A DNA stretch of 26,674 nt from Deltaproteobacteria bacterium (lineage in GTDB: Bacteria; Myxococcota; Polyangia; Haliangiales; Haliangiaceae): assembly GCA_018262455.1 (NCBI GenBank), contig JAGSPR010000033.1:1-26674 (forward strand), read 5' to 3'. This document shows, one piece after another, positions 10,195 through 23,714 of the stretch (the stretch's first letter is position 1; every line of letters starts with the position of its first letter). Below the pieces are notes generated by a model, which saw nothing but the letters and a program-made list of their open reading frames with translations, ran no database searches and was not told the origin of the DNA. A program made the translations under genes and the position numbers.

Positions 10195-12837
10195 GTGAGC
10201 CGAAGTCCCGCCGAGACGCCGCTGATGCGGCAGTACCTCGACATCAAGGACAAGCATCCTGACGCGGTGCTGTTCTTCCGGCTCGGCGACTTTTACGAGA
10301 TGTTCTTCGAGGATGCCGTGCTCGGCGCCCGCCTCCTCGACCTGACGCTGACCACGCGCGACAAGGGCAAGGAGGACGCGGTCCCGATGTGCGGGGTCCC
10401 GCATCACGCCGCACGCGGCTACGTCGCGAAGCTGACCGAGCTCGGTCACACCGTCGTGATGTGCGAGCAGGTCGAGGACCCCAAGCTCGCGAAGGGCCTC
10501 GTCAGGCGCGAGGTCGCGCGGATCGTGACCCCGGGGATCGTGCTCGACGATGAGGTGCTCGATCCGAAGCTGCCGCGCTACGTCGTGGCGCTCGTCCCAG
10601 GGCCCCGCCACCCTGCCGGCGGAGCCCCACCGTCGATCGATCTGTTTGGGCTCGCGTTCCTCGACGCGACCACCGGTGAGCTCGCGGCCACCGAGCTGGC
10701 GCTCTCGTCCGTGCTCGACGAGCTCGTGCGGATCGCGCCGCGCGAGGTGCTATGTGCTCCCGAATTGCTGGCCGACGGCTCGCGGCTGGCAGCGATCCGC
10801 TCGCGCTACCGCGCGGCCTGGAACGCGACGACGATTCCCGACGAGCCCGGGGCGCGCGACGTCCTGGGTGGGCTGTGGCGATCGATCGATGCCGCGGCCG
10901 AGCTGGCGAGCGATCTCGACGATCACCTGCTCGCGGCCCGGGCTGCCGCCGCCGTGGTCGGATACGCGCGCGCCACCCAGCCGACCGGGGTGCTGCCACT
11001 CGCTCGGCTCCGGCTGTACTCCCCTGGCGATAGCGTCGTGCTCGATGAGGCAGCGATCGCGAACCTCGAGCTGGTCGAGACGCTGATCGGCAAGCAGAAG
11101 CAGGGCTCGTTGCTCGACGTGATCGACGACGCCGTGACGGCGCCGGGTGCTCGCTTGCTACGCCGCTGGCTGCTGTATCCCCTGGTCGACGTCGCGCAGA
11201 TCCGACGGCGTCACGATTCGGTCGCCTGGCTCGTGGAGCGGCCGTCGCTGGGCGAGGCCATCCGCCGCGCGCTGTCCCGGCTCGCCGACCTCGAGCGGCT
11301 CGCGGGCAAGGCCACGCTCGGCGTCGCCACCCCGCGTGATCTCGGCCGGCTCCGCGACTCACTCGGCCAGCTGCCCGATCTGATCGAGCTCGTGCGCTCG
11401 GGGCAAGATGCGTTGTCGCAGCTCGGGTTGCCCGTGCTGCTCGACCTTCGCGCCTGCGCCGATCATGCGCTACCGGTGCTCGGCTCGCGGCTCGCGAGCG
11501 CGCTCGTCGACGAGCCGCCGTCGCTGCTCAAGGACGGCCAGATCATCCGGACTGGCCACGATGCGATCGTCGATGAATGTCGCCGGCTCGCCGATGGCGG
11601 CAAGGACGAGATCCTCGCGATCGAGCAGCGCGAGCAGAAGCAGAGCGGTATCTCGAGCCTCAAGGTCCGATACAACCGGGTGTTCGGCTACTACATCGAA
11701 GTCACCAAGACGCACCTGCAGAAGGTGCCGACGCACTACATCCGCAAGCAGACGGTCGCCACCGGCGAGCGCTACGTCACGCCCGAGCTCGCCGAGCTCG
11801 AGCGCAAAGTGCTCGCCGCCGAGGAGACGCTGGCGCAACGGGAGGCCGAGCTGTTCCGCGTCGAGGTCGCTCGGGTCGCGGCCGTCGCGCGAGAGGTCTC
11901 GGCCGCCGGCGCGGCCCTCGCGATCCTCGACGTCTGCGGCTCGCTCGCCCAGGTCGCCGCCATCCGCGGGTACTGTCGGCCGATCGTCGACGACGGCGTC
12001 GTGCTCGACATCGTCGACGGCAGGCACCCCGTGATCGAGGCGATCCTGCCCACCGGCACATTCGTTCCGAATGACTGTCGGCTCGATCCCAACGCCGAAC
12101 AGCTCGTGCTGATCACGGGGCCGAACATGGCGGGCAAGTCGACGTACATGCGGCAGGTCGCCCAGATCGCGCTGCTCGCGCAGATGGGCAGCTACGTGCC
12201 CGCGAAGTCCGCGACCGTCGGGGTGTGCGATCGCGTGTTCACGCGGGTCGGAGCCGCGGACAATCTGTCGCGCGGCGACTCGACGTTCATGGTCGAGATG
12301 CGCGAGACCGCCTCGATCCTGGCCAAGGCCACGCGCCGGTCGCTGGTAGTCCTCGACGAGGTCGGGCGCGGGACTTCGACGTTCGACGGCGTCTCGATCG
12401 CGTGGGCGGTGGGGGAGTACCTCCACGATGCCATCGGTGCCCGCACGCTGTTCGCCACCCACTATCACGAGCTCGTCGCGCTCGCCGACTCACGTCCCCG
12501 CGTCCGCAACGTCTCGGTCGCGGTCCGCGAGCACAAGGGCGAGATCGTGTTCCTCCGTCGCGTCGTCGCAGGCGGCGCGAACAAGAGCTACGGCATCGAT
12601 GTCGCCCGGCTCGCCGGGCTGCCTCGCTCGGTGACCGCGAGGGCCCGCCAGATCATGGATCAGCTCGAAGGTGGCAAGGCTCTCGGCAGCTCGCCCCAGC
12701 TATCGTTACACGGCGTGGGCGCCGCGAACGCTGCGGTGTCTCCCCACGCCGCACGGCTCGCGTCGATCGATCTCGACCGCACGACACCGCTCCAGGCGCT
12801 CCAGCTGCTCGCCGAGTTGAAGACCCTCGGCACATAG
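10195..12837 (+). CDS. mutS: DNA mismatch repair protein MutS
   Basis: An 880-residue protein, a normal MutS length. The N-terminal mismatch-recognition motif Phe33-x-Glu35 is in [11 protein letters not shown], equivalent to F36/E38 of E. coli MutS. Connector, core lever and clamp regions follow (for example [16 protein letters not shown] and [18 protein letters not shown]). The ABC-type ATPase domain has the Walker A motif GPNMAGKST (642-650), the Walker B region [13 protein letters not shown] (D721/E722), and the ATHYHEL His motif. It binds mismatches as a dimer in the cytoplasm and recruits MutL. The start chosen is the GTG at 10195; an ATG at 10225 would remove residues before MRQYLDIK, which usually carry a few extra residues. 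The C-terminus ends in [15 protein letters not shown], typical of the family. No mutL is nearby. Confidence 0.98.
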   Translation: MSRSPAETPLMRQYLDIKDKHPDAVLFFRLGDFYEMFFEDAVLGARLLDLTLTTRDKGKEDAVPMCGVPHHAARGYVAKLTELGHTVVMCEQVEDPKLAKGLVRREVARIVTPGIVLDDEVLDPKLPRYVVALVPGPRHPAGGAPPSIDLFGLAFLDATTGELAATELALSSVLDELVRIAPREVLCAPELLADGSRLAAIRSRYRAAWNATTIPDEPGARDVLGGLWRSIDAAAELASDLDDHLLAARAAAAVVGYARATQPTGVLPLARLRLYSPGDSVVLDEAAIANLELVETLIGKQKQGSLLDVIDDAVTAPGARLLRRWLLYPLVDVAQIRRRHDSVAWLVERPSLGEAIRRALSRLADLERLAGKATLGVATPRDLGRLRDSLGQLPDLIELVRSGQDALSQLGLPVLLDLRACADHALPVLGSRLASALVDEPPSLLKDGQIIRTGHDAIVDECRRLADGGKDEILAIEQREQKQSGISSLKVRYNRVFGYYIEVTKTHLQKVPTHYIRKQTVATGERYVTPELAELERKVLAAEETLAQREAELFRVEVARVAAVAREVSAAGAALAILDVCGSLAQVAAIRGYCRPIVDDGVVLDIVDGRHPVIEAILPTGTFVPNDCRLDPNAEQLVLITGPNMAGKSTYMRQVAQIALLAQMGSYVPAKSATVGVCDRVFTRVGAADNLSRGDSTFMVEMRETASILAKATRRSLVVLDEVGRGTSTFDGVSIAWAVGEYLHDAIGARTLFATHYHELVALADSRPRVRNVSVAVREHKGEIVFLRRVVAGGANKSYGIDVARLAGLPRSVTARARQIMDQLEGGKALGSSPQLSLHGVGAANAAVSPHAARLASIDLDRTTPLQALQLLAELKTLGT

Positions 12838-12898
12838 GCCCGGTCGATCGTCGGCGATCTGCGGCGGTGTGCGTTCGCTCCCCACGCCGCTGTGGCTC

Positions 12899-12934
12899 GC
12901 TACCCCCAATCCCCCCGAGTAGGGGGCCGGTAGC
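12899..12934 (+). terminator. Two-tier stem-loop downstream of mutS, possible terminator
   Basis: An outer stem GCTACC (12899-12904)/GGTAGC (12929-12934) encloses an inner CCCCC (12912-12916)/GGGGG (12922-12926) stem. It lies 60 bp after the mutS stop. No T-tract follows, so it may act as a weak or Rho-assisted terminator, or be a leader structure for the next gene. The rest of the 189-bp gap shows no convincing promoter. Confidence 0.35.
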
Positions 12935-13012
12935 CCAGGCGATCTCTCGTGCAAGCTACTGAAACAAAAGGCGCTCTGCTTGGCGCGATGCTTGTAAGAG
13001 GTTCATTCACTC

Positions 13013-13018
13013 GGAGGA
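13013..13018 (+). promoter_or_regulatory. Strong Shine-Dalgarno deciding a GTG start
   Basis: GGAGGA lies 8 nt before the GTG at 13027. It fixes the start of the beta-propeller/cytochrome gene there instead of at an in-frame GTG at 12949, and leaves a signal sequence directly at the N-terminus. Confidence 0.8.
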
Positions 13019-13026
13019 GAAACCTA

Positions 13027-15216
<2,190 letters not shown>

Positions 15217-15244
15217 TCCCTCGCGGAACAAGGAGAGACACACC

Positions 15245-16081
15245 ATGAAGAACATCGGACTCAAATTCGCCACGATGGCGTTCCTGATCTCGGCCGCGGC
15301 CTCACCCTCGCTCGCAGGTAAGGGCGGCAGCGCCGGCTCGATTCGTCAAGCAGTAGCCTCGCACTCGGCCGACGCGATCATCGCCGAGGTCGAACGTACC
15401 GAGGGGCTGGGCTGCGAGGAGTGCATCCAGCTCGTCACCCAGCTCACCGAGGACTCTCGGTTCTCGGTCCGCGAGGTCGCGGCCTGGTGGTTCGCGAAGC
15501 GGCCAACCCTCCAGAAGATGATGGCCGAGCAGTTCGAGCCAGAGCTCGTGTCGGGCTCGTCGATCCAGGTCCGGAATGCAGCCGACTTCCTCGGATCGTC
15601 CAGCACGTTCACCGCGCTGCCACGGATGCGCCAGGCGATCCTGCGCACTGATCTCGACGCCGACGCGAAGCTCGCGCTGGTCCGCGCGGTGGATCACCTC
15701 GGCAACCTCGGCGGTAACCCGGTGCTGACCACCGCGATGGCCGATGCCAGCGCCTTGGTAAGGGCCGCTGCGGTCAAGGCGTGGCGCGATGTCCGCGGCC
15801 AGGCGAACGCGGCCCCGGTCGTTGCACTGCTGAACGACGGTGACGCCAACGTGCGGGCCGAGGCGGCCACCGTGGTCGGTGCGATGACCGAGACCGGCGC
15901 ACGTGCAGCGCTCGAAAACCTCGCGATCTCCGACGACAGCGCGATCGTTCGCCGCAACGCCTCGTGGGCACTCGGCAAGCTCGGCTCGGCGGCCTCGCGG
16001 GTGGCACTCACCCAGGCCAGCCACGATCCGAGTGGTCTGGTGCGGATGACGGCCCGTGCCGCCCTTGCGCAATTGCACTGA
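15245..16081 (+). CDS. Periplasmic HEAT-repeat protein
   Basis: A 278-residue protein. Signal peptide MKNIGLKFATMAFLISAAAS, with cleavage near residue 24 (SLA-GKG). From ~30 to the end it is a solenoid of paired helices with HEAT-like repeats, such as SRFSVREVAAWWFAKRP, DASALVRAAAVKAWRDVRG, DGDANVRAEAATVVGAM and DDSAIVRRNASWALGKLGS. Such repeats usually bind partner proteins. AGGAGA at 15231-15236 is 8 nt upstream of the ATG. It follows the beta-propeller/cytochrome gene by 28 bp and is followed by a strong terminator, so these two form a likely bicistronic unit. A CEEC pair (LGCEECIQ) sits near residue 58; it lacks the His needed for a haem motif and may be a disulfide or metal site. Confidence 0.82.
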   Translation: MKNIGLKFATMAFLISAAASPSLAGKGGSAGSIRQAVASHSADAIIAEVERTEGLGCEECIQLVTQLTEDSRFSVREVAAWWFAKRPTLQKMMAEQFEPELVSGSSIQVRNAADFLGSSSTFTALPRMRQAILRTDLDADAKLALVRAVDHLGNLGGNPVLTTAMADASALVRAAAVKAWRDVRGQANAAPVVALLNDGDANVRAEAATVVGAMTETGARAALENLAISDDSAIVRRNASWALGKLGSAASRVALTQASHDPSGLVRMTARAALAQLH

Positions 16082-16105
16082 TCACAGCAGTTCGCCGTGA
16101 TGTGC

Positions 16106-16131
16106 GCCGCGCCCTTCAAAGGCGCGGCTTT
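16106..16131 (+). terminator. Rho-independent terminator after the HEAT-repeat gene
   Basis: GCCGCGCC (16106-16113), loop CTTCAAA, GGCGCGGC (16121-16128), then TTTCGTCATTCTT. The 8-bp all-GC stem is perfect and is followed by a T-rich stretch, 25 bp after the stop codon. It separates the two-gene unit from the large lipoprotein gene. Confidence 0.85.
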
Positions 16132-16172
16132 CGTCATTCTTGCGGTCCGTCGACCGTGACATGCGAGGTAAC

Positions 16173-19170
<2,998 letters not shown>

Positions 19171-19196
<26 letters not shown>

Positions 19197-19233
19197 GTGA
19201 CACCGCGCCGACGACGGTCGGCCCGCAGGCGAC
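19171..19233. repeat. Tandem 31-bp imperfect repeat with hairpins spanning a stop codon
   Basis: Copy 1 (19171-19201) and copy 2 (19203-19233) match at 26 of 31 positions with a 32-bp period. Each contains a GCCGAC-N4-GTCGGC hairpin (19175-19190 and 19207-19222). The TAG stop of the large lipoprotein gene (19194-19196) lies in copy 1; copy 2 has CAG at the same place. The pair sits in the 46-bp gap between convergent genes and may help end transcription from both sides, although no T-tract is present. Confidence 0.7.
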
Positions 19234-19242
19234 CGACCGCTG

Positions 19243-20139
19243 CTACTTCTTCGGCGCTGGCGTGCCGCCGCCCTGCGCCTTGATCACGTCTCCGACGGCG
19301 TCGCCGTTCTGCTTCACGTCGGGGTGATCCTTCTGATCTGGGTCGATCACGGCCTTGATGACCGAGTTGGTCTCGGCCTTCTTCGGCGCCTTTGCCTCGC
19401 GCAGCGGGATCAGTTCCTTCAGAACGCGCGGATCGAGGATCACGAGGCCGAGCGCGTCGTAGTTCTTGAGCTTGTCGATCGCGCGGACCTCGAACTCGTC
19501 GGTGCGCCACGTGATCTGCGTGGCCTCGACATCGCCGGGGCCGTATTTGCCCTGCATCACGCCCTGGAACGTGTCGAAGTTCTTCTTGTCCTCGGGAAGG
19601 ATCGACACGTCGAGCGAGACGAACATCTTCCACAGCTTGCCGTCATGGAAGAAATAGAACCGGCGCTGGTTCTTGCCGTCCTTGTTTTCCCATCGCTCGA
19701 GCATCGCTTCGCCGGTGTTGTGGGCGAACTCGTCCTCGATGATCGAGACGTCCCACCCACCGCGCTTGCCTTCGAACGAGGTGTAGCTCGAGCTCACGAG
19801 CGACAGCTCCTTCTTCTTGTCCTTGCGCAGGCGATCCTGGGCCGCCATGTCGGTCGTGCCCTTGATCTTCTCGGCGTAGCGCTCGTCGAGCTGCTTGCTC
19901 AAGACCGCGACGACCTCATCCTTGGTCATCCCGAACTTGAATCCGGCGTAGAGCTCCGCCAGCGCCTTCTTGTGCTCGGCCGAGACCGGCACGATCTTCT
20001 TGGCCTTGGCCGGCTTCTTGGGGGCGGGTGTCTTCTTCGCCGCCGGCGCTTTCTCATCACCCTTCTTGGCGAAGCTCGGCGACGCCGAGACGGCGAGCCC
20101 AACGATGGAAGTGGCGATCAGGAGCTTGAATCGACGCAT
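19243..20139 (-). CDS. Exported lysine-rich protein of unknown function
   Basis: A 298-residue protein. Signal peptide at residues 1-24 (MRRFKLLIATSIVGLAVSAS, then SFA-KKG). A Lys/Ala/Pro linker follows at ~25-50, then a mixed alpha/beta domain at ~55-245, with GFKFGMTKDEVVAVLSKQ near 66-83. That segment resembles the GMTxxEV start of small secreted SmpA/BamE-like folds, but similarity is only local. The C-terminus is a charged Lys/Ala tail. An SD (GGAGG) lies a few bases before the ATG at 20139. It converges with the large lipoprotein gene. No function is assigned. Confidence 0.72.
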   Translation of the reverse strand: MRRFKLLIATSIVGLAVSASPSFAKKGDEKAPAAKKTPAPKKPAKAKKIVPVSAEHKKALAELYAGFKFGMTKDEVVAVLSKQLDERYAEKIKGTTDMAAQDRLRKDKKKELSLVSSSYTSFEGKRGGWDVSIIEDEFAHNTGEAMLERWENKDGKNQRRFYFFHDGKLWKMFVSLDVSILPEDKKNFDTFQGVMQGKYGPGDVEATQITWRTDEFEVRAIDKLKNYDALGLVILDPRVLKELIPLREAKAPKKAETNSVIKAVIDPDQKDHPDVKQNGDAVGDVIKAQGGGTPAPKK

Positions 20140-20224
20140 TCGTCCTCCAGGAGGTCCGGGTATTGTGTGACGGAACAGCTGACGCGCAAGCCGGTAGCGA
20201 ATTCACCCCGCGAGCGCGACCTGC

Positions 20225-21523
20225 CTACATGAAGAACGAGAAGCGCGAGCCCTTCGAGGTCTCCGTCGTCAGGTCCTTCTCGAGCGTGTTGCCCTGATCG
20301 ACCAGCCCGCCGCTCGCCTTGCCATCGTTGCCGACACGGCCATGGACACGGTCATAGAGCATCCGAAGGCGGCGCTGGTAGTACATCTCGGACGCGACCC
20401 CGTCAGCGCCCTTGATGAGCGAGTCACCGACGGAGCCGGGGAGCAAGGTCAGCAGCTTCTTCGCCGGGACGGCATCGGTGGCCGGAGCGGCGATTTCGCC
20501 CTTGGTCCACGGCACCTTGGACAAACCCTGAGGACCGATCTCCGTGCGGTACGCGTACGCGCTCGGCGGGGAGTTCTCGGGGCACTTGTTGACGGTCTCC
20601 TTGGCTGCATCGCCGCAGTACACGCCTCCGAGCTCGACGATCTTCGCCCCGAAATCGAGCCCCTTGTCACTGTCGGTCGGCGCCTGGACGAGCACGGCGT
20701 AGCGACGCTGACCCATCAGCGGGGTGTTCTCGTTCTCCTTGAGGATCGCCTCGTCGGACTTGTCCTTGTACTTCTTGAAGACGAGCGCATCAGCTTTCGC
20801 CGACATCAGGTGCGCGTCGATCATCGACTTGACCTCGGCGGCACCCGCGTAGAACGCGACGAGCTCGGCCGCGAGCCTGGGTTCGAGCGCGGATAGCTTC
20901 TTGCGGAACACGGCGTCGGACTTGACCTCGAGCTTCTGGCTCAGCGTCTCGAGCTGCTTGTTGACCGCGTCGTCGGGGCGGAACTGATTCTTCGTCTTCG
21001 CCTCGTCGAGCAGGGTGTCGAGCGTCGACAGCGTCTGCTTGATGTTCGAGATCGTCGACGGCGTCCCCTTCTCGCCGAGGATCTCCTTCACGTCACTCAT
21101 CGCCGCGTTGTATGCGCTCGCGCTCTCACCGAGCTTACCGATCGCAAGGCCGATCACGAGCGCGATCAACCCGGGGATCGCGATCTTCGCGACCTTGGCG
21201 CCTGTCGAGCTCGAGCCGATGTTCTCGACGGGGATTCCGTCGTGGACGATCACCATCTCGGGAGCGCGCTGGACGGTATGGACCGCAGCCATCGCGTTCA
21301 TCGCCCCGAACGGATCCTCGGAGGCGTTCGGCATCACCGGCTGCTGTGGCTGCTGCACTCCCGGCGGAGGTGGCAGATTCAGGCCGGGGGGTGGCACCAC
21401 CCCACCAGAGGGCGCACCGTTCGCGCGGGTCTGACCGGTGCCGGGCGCCGCACCCTTCTTGAGGCCGAGGCGCGCCTTGAGGTCGCTGATGTCACGGCTA
21501 CCGGTTCGTTTCGAGTCGCTCAT
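20225..21523 (-). CDS. Single-pass membrane protein with Pro-rich N-terminus, unknown function
   Basis: A 432-residue protein. Residues 1-22 carry a polar motif (RDISDLKARLGLKKG). Residues ~40-66 are Pro/Gln-rich (PPPGLNLPPPPGVQQPQQP). One membrane helix lies at ~113-129 (KIAIPGLIALVIGLAIGKL). The remaining ~300 residues are largely helical, with coiled-coil-like stretches (~150-230) and one Cys pair (VYC-x10-C). The basic, disordered N-terminus suggests a cytoplasmic N-terminal and periplasmic C-terminal topology. The C-terminus SRFSFFM is hydrophobic. It lies 85 bp upstream of the Lys-rich exported protein on the same strand, so they may be co-transcribed. No known family is recognised. Confidence 0.75.
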   Translation of the reverse strand: MSDSKRTGSRDISDLKARLGLKKGAAPGTGQTRANGAPSGGVVPPPGLNLPPPPGVQQPQQPVMPNASEDPFGAMNAMAAVHTVQRAPEMVIVHDGIPVENIGSSSTGAKVAKIAIPGLIALVIGLAIGKLGESASAYNAAMSDVKEILGEKGTPSTISNIKQTLSTLDTLLDEAKTKNQFRPDDAVNKQLETLSQKLEVKSDAVFRKKLSALEPRLAAELVAFYAGAAEVKSMIDAHLMSAKADALVFKKYKDKSDEAILKENENTPLMGQRRYAVLVQAPTDSDKGLDFGAKIVELGGVYCGDAAKETVNKCPENSPPSAYAYRTEIGPQGLSKVPWTKGEIAAPATDAVPAKKLLTLLPGSVGDSLIKGADGVASEMYYQRRLRMLYDRVHGRVGNDGKASGGLVDQGNTLEKDLTTETSKGSRFSFFM

Positions 21524-21837
21524 TGTTCGGCCATCTCCGGTTCGGAGCGAGAGAGTAGAGATCAGACGTCTCGAGTGTCAAGGATGCCCGTGAGTTGGCG
21601 GGGTTGCGGTGCATTTGCCAGCTGTCGCACACGGGCCACAGCCACAGGGCATCGTGAAAAACTGGTCACACTAGAGCGAACGTTGTGATCCCGGCATCAC
21701 TGTAAGGAGCCAGAATCGCCCGCGTTTCACCACCACAAGTTCGCTGGTGCGGCTGGCCCAACGAGTGCAGACTAAACCGTCTGCTGGTCTCGAGCGTCCT
21801 AGCCGGGACTCAGTTGCTACCCAAGAAAGGCTTCCCC
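21524..21837. other. Divergent intergenic region with a small dyad in the leader
   Basis: This 314-bp stretch between divergent genes must carry both promoters, but I see no convincing -35/-10 pair. It holds a perfect 6-bp dyad GCAGAC-TAAACC-GTCTGC (21767-21784), 53 bp before the barrel gene start, and a weaker GTGAT-N6-ATCAC (21685-21700). Either could be a regulator site or a leader hairpin. No convincing small gene is seen. Confidence 0.5.
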
Positions 21838-22698
21838 GTGAACCGACGCTTTGCTCTCCTCGCTGGTGTGTTTGCTCTCGCCACCCTGGCGCAGACCGAT
21901 ACTGCCGAGGCCGGTCGCTTCCGTTTCAGCGGCGGCGGACACGTCCATGCGCGCGTCCAAGGCAACGTGTCGGTGTCGTGGGCGCGCCCCGCATATCGCC
22001 CCACGCGGACGTGGTCGACAGGGGGGCACATCTGGGTCGGCGGTGGCGGCGGCTACTACCCGCGCTACTACCCGCGCTACCGCTACTATTACTACCAGCC
22101 GGTCCCGTCGTATTATGGGGTCTACAGCACCAATTCCTACTACCCGGTCGAGGCCCAGCCCCAGGCGCAGGTCGCCGTTGTTGCGGCACCTCGACCTGCG
22201 CTCCCGAAGTTCGGGATCGGTTTGTTCGCCGGTGGCGTGAGCGTGCAGGACCAGTCCGATTCGAGCGATGTAGGTCTGCTCGGTCGGTTCCGCCTGACCC
22301 AGGGGCTCCTCATCGAGGGCGAGCTTGGGAAGACCACGTACGAGCAGGATCTCCGAGAGGATCGTCGCCTTGGGGCATCGCTCGTGTACGAGATCGGCGC
22401 CTACAACAAGCTTGCGCCGTACGTGCTCGCCGGTCTCGGCGTGCAGCAGGCACAGGTCGCTGGCGACTTCAGCACGACGCAGAACTTCGGTGAGCTCGGT
22501 ATCGGCCTCCGGTGGGCCGTGTCGCCGCACTTCCACTTGCTGTTCGACGTGCGCGCCGGAAGCCGTGCGACCGTGAGCAGCGACGCCCCGGCGCCGGCGA
22601 CCGATGTGGCGGTCCGTCAGGTTACCCCGCCATCGGCCAGCAGCAACGACAGCGAGGAGTACACGCGCGCGCGGCTTGCCGCGGTACTGTTCTTCTAG
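21838..22698 (+). CDS. Outer-membrane beta-barrel protein with Tyr-rich segment
   Basis: A 286-residue protein. The start is the GTG at 21838, with AAAGG at 21826-21830; this gives a clean signal peptide MNRRFALLAGVFALATLAQ ending near AEA-GRF (residue 25). Residues ~63-103 are Gly- and Tyr-rich (GGGGGYYPRYYPRYRYYYY). From ~118 to the end there are repeating beta-strand segments (FGIGLFAGGVSVQDQ, GLLGRFRLTQGLLIEGELG, YVLAGLGVQQAQVAG, ELGIGLRWAVSPHFHLLFDVRAGS), ending in RLAAVLFF with a terminal Phe. This is the pattern of an OmpA/OmpW-like small barrel. The Tyr-rich part probably lies in the periplasm or outside the cell; its role is unknown. A strong terminator follows. Confidence 0.82.
   Translation: MNRRFALLAGVFALATLAQTDTAEAGRFRFSGGGHVHARVQGNVSVSWARPAYRPTRTWSTGGHIWVGGGGGYYPRYYPRYRYYYYQPVPSYYGVYSTNSYYPVEAQPQAQVAVVAAPRPALPKFGIGLFAGGVSVQDQSDSSDVGLLGRFRLTQGLLIEGELGKTTYEQDLREDRRLGASLVYEIGAYNKLAPYVLAGLGVQQAQVAGDFSTTQNFGELGIGLRWAVSPHFHLLFDVRAGSRATVSSDAPAPATDVAVRQVTPPSASSNDSEEYTRARLAAVLFF
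22053..22080 (+). repeat. Short tandem repeat encoding Tyr-Tyr-Pro-Arg
   Basis: CTACTACCCGCG is repeated exactly at 22053-22064 and 22065-22076 and begins a third time (CTAC). It encodes the YYPRYYPRY run of the barrel protein. It is likely an expanded low-complexity tract subject to slippage in 12-bp (in-frame) steps. Confidence 0.7.
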
Positions 22699-22723
22699 CC
22701 CCTCTGCACATCGCGTGAACCAA

Positions 22724-22755
22724 GCGGCCGCGTACTTCGCGGCCGCGGCCATTTT
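22724..22755 (+). terminator. Rho-independent terminator after the barrel gene
   Basis: GCGGCCGCG (22724-22732), loop TACTT, CGCGGCCGC (22738-22746), then GGCCATTTTCGG. The 9-bp all-GC stem is perfect; the T-run (22752-22755) is offset by five bases. It lies 26 bp after the stop and 21 bp before the next gene. Confidence 0.8.
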
Positions 22756-22775
22756 CGGCTACCCTTTTCAGGCAC

Positions 22776-23714
22776 ATGGTCGATCGCCCCGCCGGTTCCC
22801 CTGAGCGCGGACCACGTTCGCAGATCGAACAGCGCCATGTTCTGGCCGTTGACGGCACTCGCATTGGCTACCAGGTGGTCGGCGACGGCCCCTGCATCGT
22901 CCTCGCAAACGGGCTCGGCGGGACCTACGTAGCCTTCCGTTACCTCTACGAGGCACTCGCCCAGTACCAGTACAAGGTGATCTGCTGGGACTACCGTGGG
23001 CTGTATTCGTCGGGGGCCCCCGCCGATCCACGCGCGAACACGATAGCCCATCATGTTGCCGACCTGATGGCGATCCTCGTGCAGGAGCAAGTCGATGACT
23101 TCGTCCTCGTGGGGTGGTCGATGGGAGTCCAGGTCGGGTTCGAATCGATCAAGCGACATCCCGAGCGGGTGCGCGGGCTCTACGCGATCAACGGCACCTA
23201 CGGGCGAGCGTTCCGCACGGTGATGGGATCGCGGCTGATCGGTCAGACGATCCCGATGCTGCTGCGACTCGTGCGTGCGCAGGCCGCGCTCGTCGGCCGC
23301 GCGTCGAAACGCGTTGCCGGCTCGAACGCGCTGATCGGCGCGATGAAGCGAGTCGGGATCGTATCCCAGACGATCGACATCGAGATCTTCCGTGAGGTGG
23401 CTGCCGGGTTTCAGAGCATCGACTGGGTGATCTACAGCGACCTCCTCAACCGACTCGACGAGCACGACGCCGAGGATATCCTCGCCGACGTAGCGATCCC
23501 GGTAACCATCGTCACCGGCGACAAGGATCTGATGACCCCGCCGGCGACCGCGGAGCACATCCACCGCCTGATCCCGGGCTCGCGCATGGTCGTGATCAAG
23601 GGCGGCACGCACTACACGCCCGTCGAGTACCCCGAGATCCTCGTCGACGAGCTCGGACGCCTGCTCGATCGCGTGTCTGGGTGGGAGCGCGCGGTGAGGA
23701 GGGCTGCGCCATGA
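22776..23714 (+). CDS. Alpha/beta-hydrolase fold enzyme
   Basis: A 312-residue protein. The nucleophile elbow is G113-W-S115-M-G117. The likely catalytic acid is D251 in TGDKDLMTPP, and the catalytic His is H279 in GGTHYTPVEYP, completing a Ser-Asp-His triad. The oxyanion region is NGLGGTY (~45-51), and CWDYRGLYSSG (~70-80) is a typical WD-R-G segment. There is no signal peptide, so it is probably cytoplasmic. The class covers esterases, lipases and thioesterases; the substrate is unknown. The final TGA overlaps the kinase ATG (ATGA), so hydrolase and kinase are likely co-translated and may act in one pathway. Whether it has its own promoter is unclear, because the preceding terminator lies only 21 bp upstream. 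Confidence 0.88.
   Translation: MVDRPAGSPERGPRSQIEQRHVLAVDGTRIGYQVVGDGPCIVLANGLGGTYVAFRYLYEALAQYQYKVICWDYRGLYSSGAPADPRANTIAHHVADLMAILVQEQVDDFVLVGWSMGVQVGFESIKRHPERVRGLYAINGTYGRAFRTVMGSRLIGQTIPMLLRLVRAQAALVGRASKRVAGSNALIGAMKRVGIVSQTIDIEIFREVAAGFQSIDWVIYSDLLNRLDEHDAEDILADVAIPVTIVTGDKDLMTPPATAEHIHRLIPGSRMVVIKGGTHYTPVEYPEILVDELGRLLDRVSGWERAVRRAAP

Noticed and set aside
15421..15435. CEEC pair of the HEAT-repeat protein as a haem site
   Set aside because: The second Cys is followed by Ile, not His, so it does not meet the CXXCH pattern.
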